From assembly GCA_900552145.1 (NCBI GenBank), contig URYW01000007.1:1-42414 (forward strand): 42,414 nt of DNA. Reading direction: 5' to 3'. The notes below the pieces were generated by a model that saw nothing but the letters and a program-made list of their open reading frames with translations, did not search any database and was not told the DNA's origin. Position numbers and translations under genes: made by a program. This DNA is from an uncultured Collinsella sp. GTDB lineage: Bacteria; Actinomycetota; Coriobacteriia; Coriobacteriales; Coriobacteriaceae. Shown one piece after another: positions 41,731 to 42,414 of this stretch. Position 1 is the first letter of the stretch, and every line of letters begins with the position of its first letter.

Positions 41731-42414
41731 CTACCTCGCGCCCTTCCGCCCGTTGCACTTCGAGCAGAGCACCTGCAGATTAGACGGCACGGTCTTACCG
41801 CCCCTAGCGACCGGCACGATATGGTCGATGTGCAATCCAACACCATCGGGCATGTACTTCCCGCACATCTGGCAGGTGTAGTTGTCCCTTCGCGCTATCT
41901 GCTCGCGCAGCTGTTTAGTCATCAGCTTCCGCTGGTTGCGAGCATGGTAATCCCTGAGCGTCGCCTCGTCGTTAATGGCGGCGAGGCGGTTTCGCCTGTT
42001 CACAACCCAGTCCCAGCTCACGGCCATCACGCTATCGTCCACGGACACCTTGTAGGACGTCTTCACGTAGTTCCTCTGCCTGTAGCGTGTCTGCTCACGG
42101 CACGTGACAAACTGGAACGCGTGCGCGTCGTCGAGTGTCTCGGCGTATTGCCGTTCCCGGCGCTTCCGCAGGCTGCAGGTCTTCAGGTATTCCTCCTGCT
42201 GTGCCTTCCACTCCTGGATGTAGGATCGCTCCGCGACTATCTTTTCCCAGTTGGCGGGCTCGAGCATAAAGCGATCTATCAGGTCGCTGATCTTCACGTT
42301 GCGTCTGCCGGAGACATTGAACCGCTCGACGAAGTATGGGTAGTGAATGGGATTCGCCAGGACTCTTCGCACCAGAGAGACGACGCAGCAGATGAGAACA
42401 ATCGAGACAACGGC
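41731..42414 (-). CDS. HNH endonuclease with N-terminal membrane helix (5' end off window)
   Basis: The reading frame is open to the window edge, so the true start is outside. The first visible residues are hydrophobic (VVSIVLICCVVSLV), suggesting a membrane segment, then FVERFNVSGRRNVKISDLID. A long charged helical region follows, then a C-terminal HNH domain: CQMCGKYMPDGVGLHIDHIVPVARGG and NLQVLCSKCNGRKGAR, with CxxC...CxxC zinc pairs and the HIDH core. GTG 42372 is a possible internal start but would cut the hydrophobic segment. The target and role are unknown. It is convergent with the Mrr remnant. Confidence 0.8.
   Translation of the reverse strand, partial: AVVSIVLICCVVSLVRRVLANPIHYPYFVERFNVSGRRNVKISDLIDRFMLEPANWEKIVAERSYIQEWKAQQEEYLKTCSLRKRRERQYAETLDDAHAFQFVTCREQTRYRQRNYVKTSYKVSVDDSVMAVSWDWVVNRRNRLAAINDEATLRDYHARNQRKLMTKQLREQIARRDNYTCQMCGKYMPDGVGLHIDHIVPVARGGKTVPSNLQVLCSKCNGRKGAR

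Noticed and set aside
36140..42414. An attachment-site repeat of the tRNA-fMet 3' end downstream
   Set aside because: No second copy of the T-arm/acceptor sequence was found before the window ends, so no att site can be claimed.

Overview
The window looks like a chromosomal segment of a high-GC member of the Coriobacteriia (Actinomycetota), most likely Collinsella. This is inferred, not searched. The grounds are gene content (class B sortase, ECF transporter, fused folP-folK, Nfn-type oxidoreductase), strong GC bias with long antisense shadow frames, -10 boxes of the type TACAAT/TATAAT, and gaps filled with long hairpins. Almost everything before 36 kb is housekeeping metabolism; the last 6 kb is a defence-related accessory region beside an initiator tRNA gene.

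Layout. 242-4997: carA-carB (carbamoyl phosphate). 4998-5440: a gap holding three long hairpins, two of which share a loop but not their arms. 5441-7422: purE, a class B sortase, and a MoaE-like protein without the usual catalytic residues. 7513-8742 (minus): a membrane protein of the CmpB-like family. 9037-12659: purF, purM, purN. 12813-15213: a lone PTS EIIA, a foldase-type peptidyl-prolyl isomerase, and a YqeY protein. 15489-18518: a complete polar amino acid ABC importer, followed by a cytidylate-kinase-like protein. 19317-21556 (minus): an NfnA/NfnB-type flavin/Fe-S oxidoreductase pair. 21929-27081 (minus): pth, an unknown protein with a nuclease-like C-terminus bracketed by two MITE-like elements, prs and glmU. 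27275-30529: a full ECF transporter (T, fused A-A', S). Then xthA (minus), a sirtuin, a folP-folK fusion, a degenerate BirA-like protein, and coaX (minus).

36090-42414: initiator tRNA-fMet, then a 1682-residue single-chain (Type ISP-like) restriction-modification enzyme. Its specificity region is AT-richer than the rest and carries an in-frame palindromic repeat insertion. Downstream are a decayed Mrr-type restriction gene and an HNH endonuclease gene that runs off the window edge.

The metabolic genes form a coherent nucleotide, cofactor and cell-wall precursor set. PRPP (prs) and carbamoyl phosphate feed purine and pyrimidine synthesis; folate synthesis supports the one-carbon steps of purN; glmU supplies UDP-GlcNAc; coaX starts CoA synthesis; the ABC and ECF systems import amino acids and probably a vitamin. 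The most unusual feature is the population of dispersed long hairpins in the gaps: one family keeps its loop and changes its arms, another carries a GGGGACAG core with arms that differ at every locus, and a third is a MITE-like element with conserved 26-bp ends and unrelated interiors.
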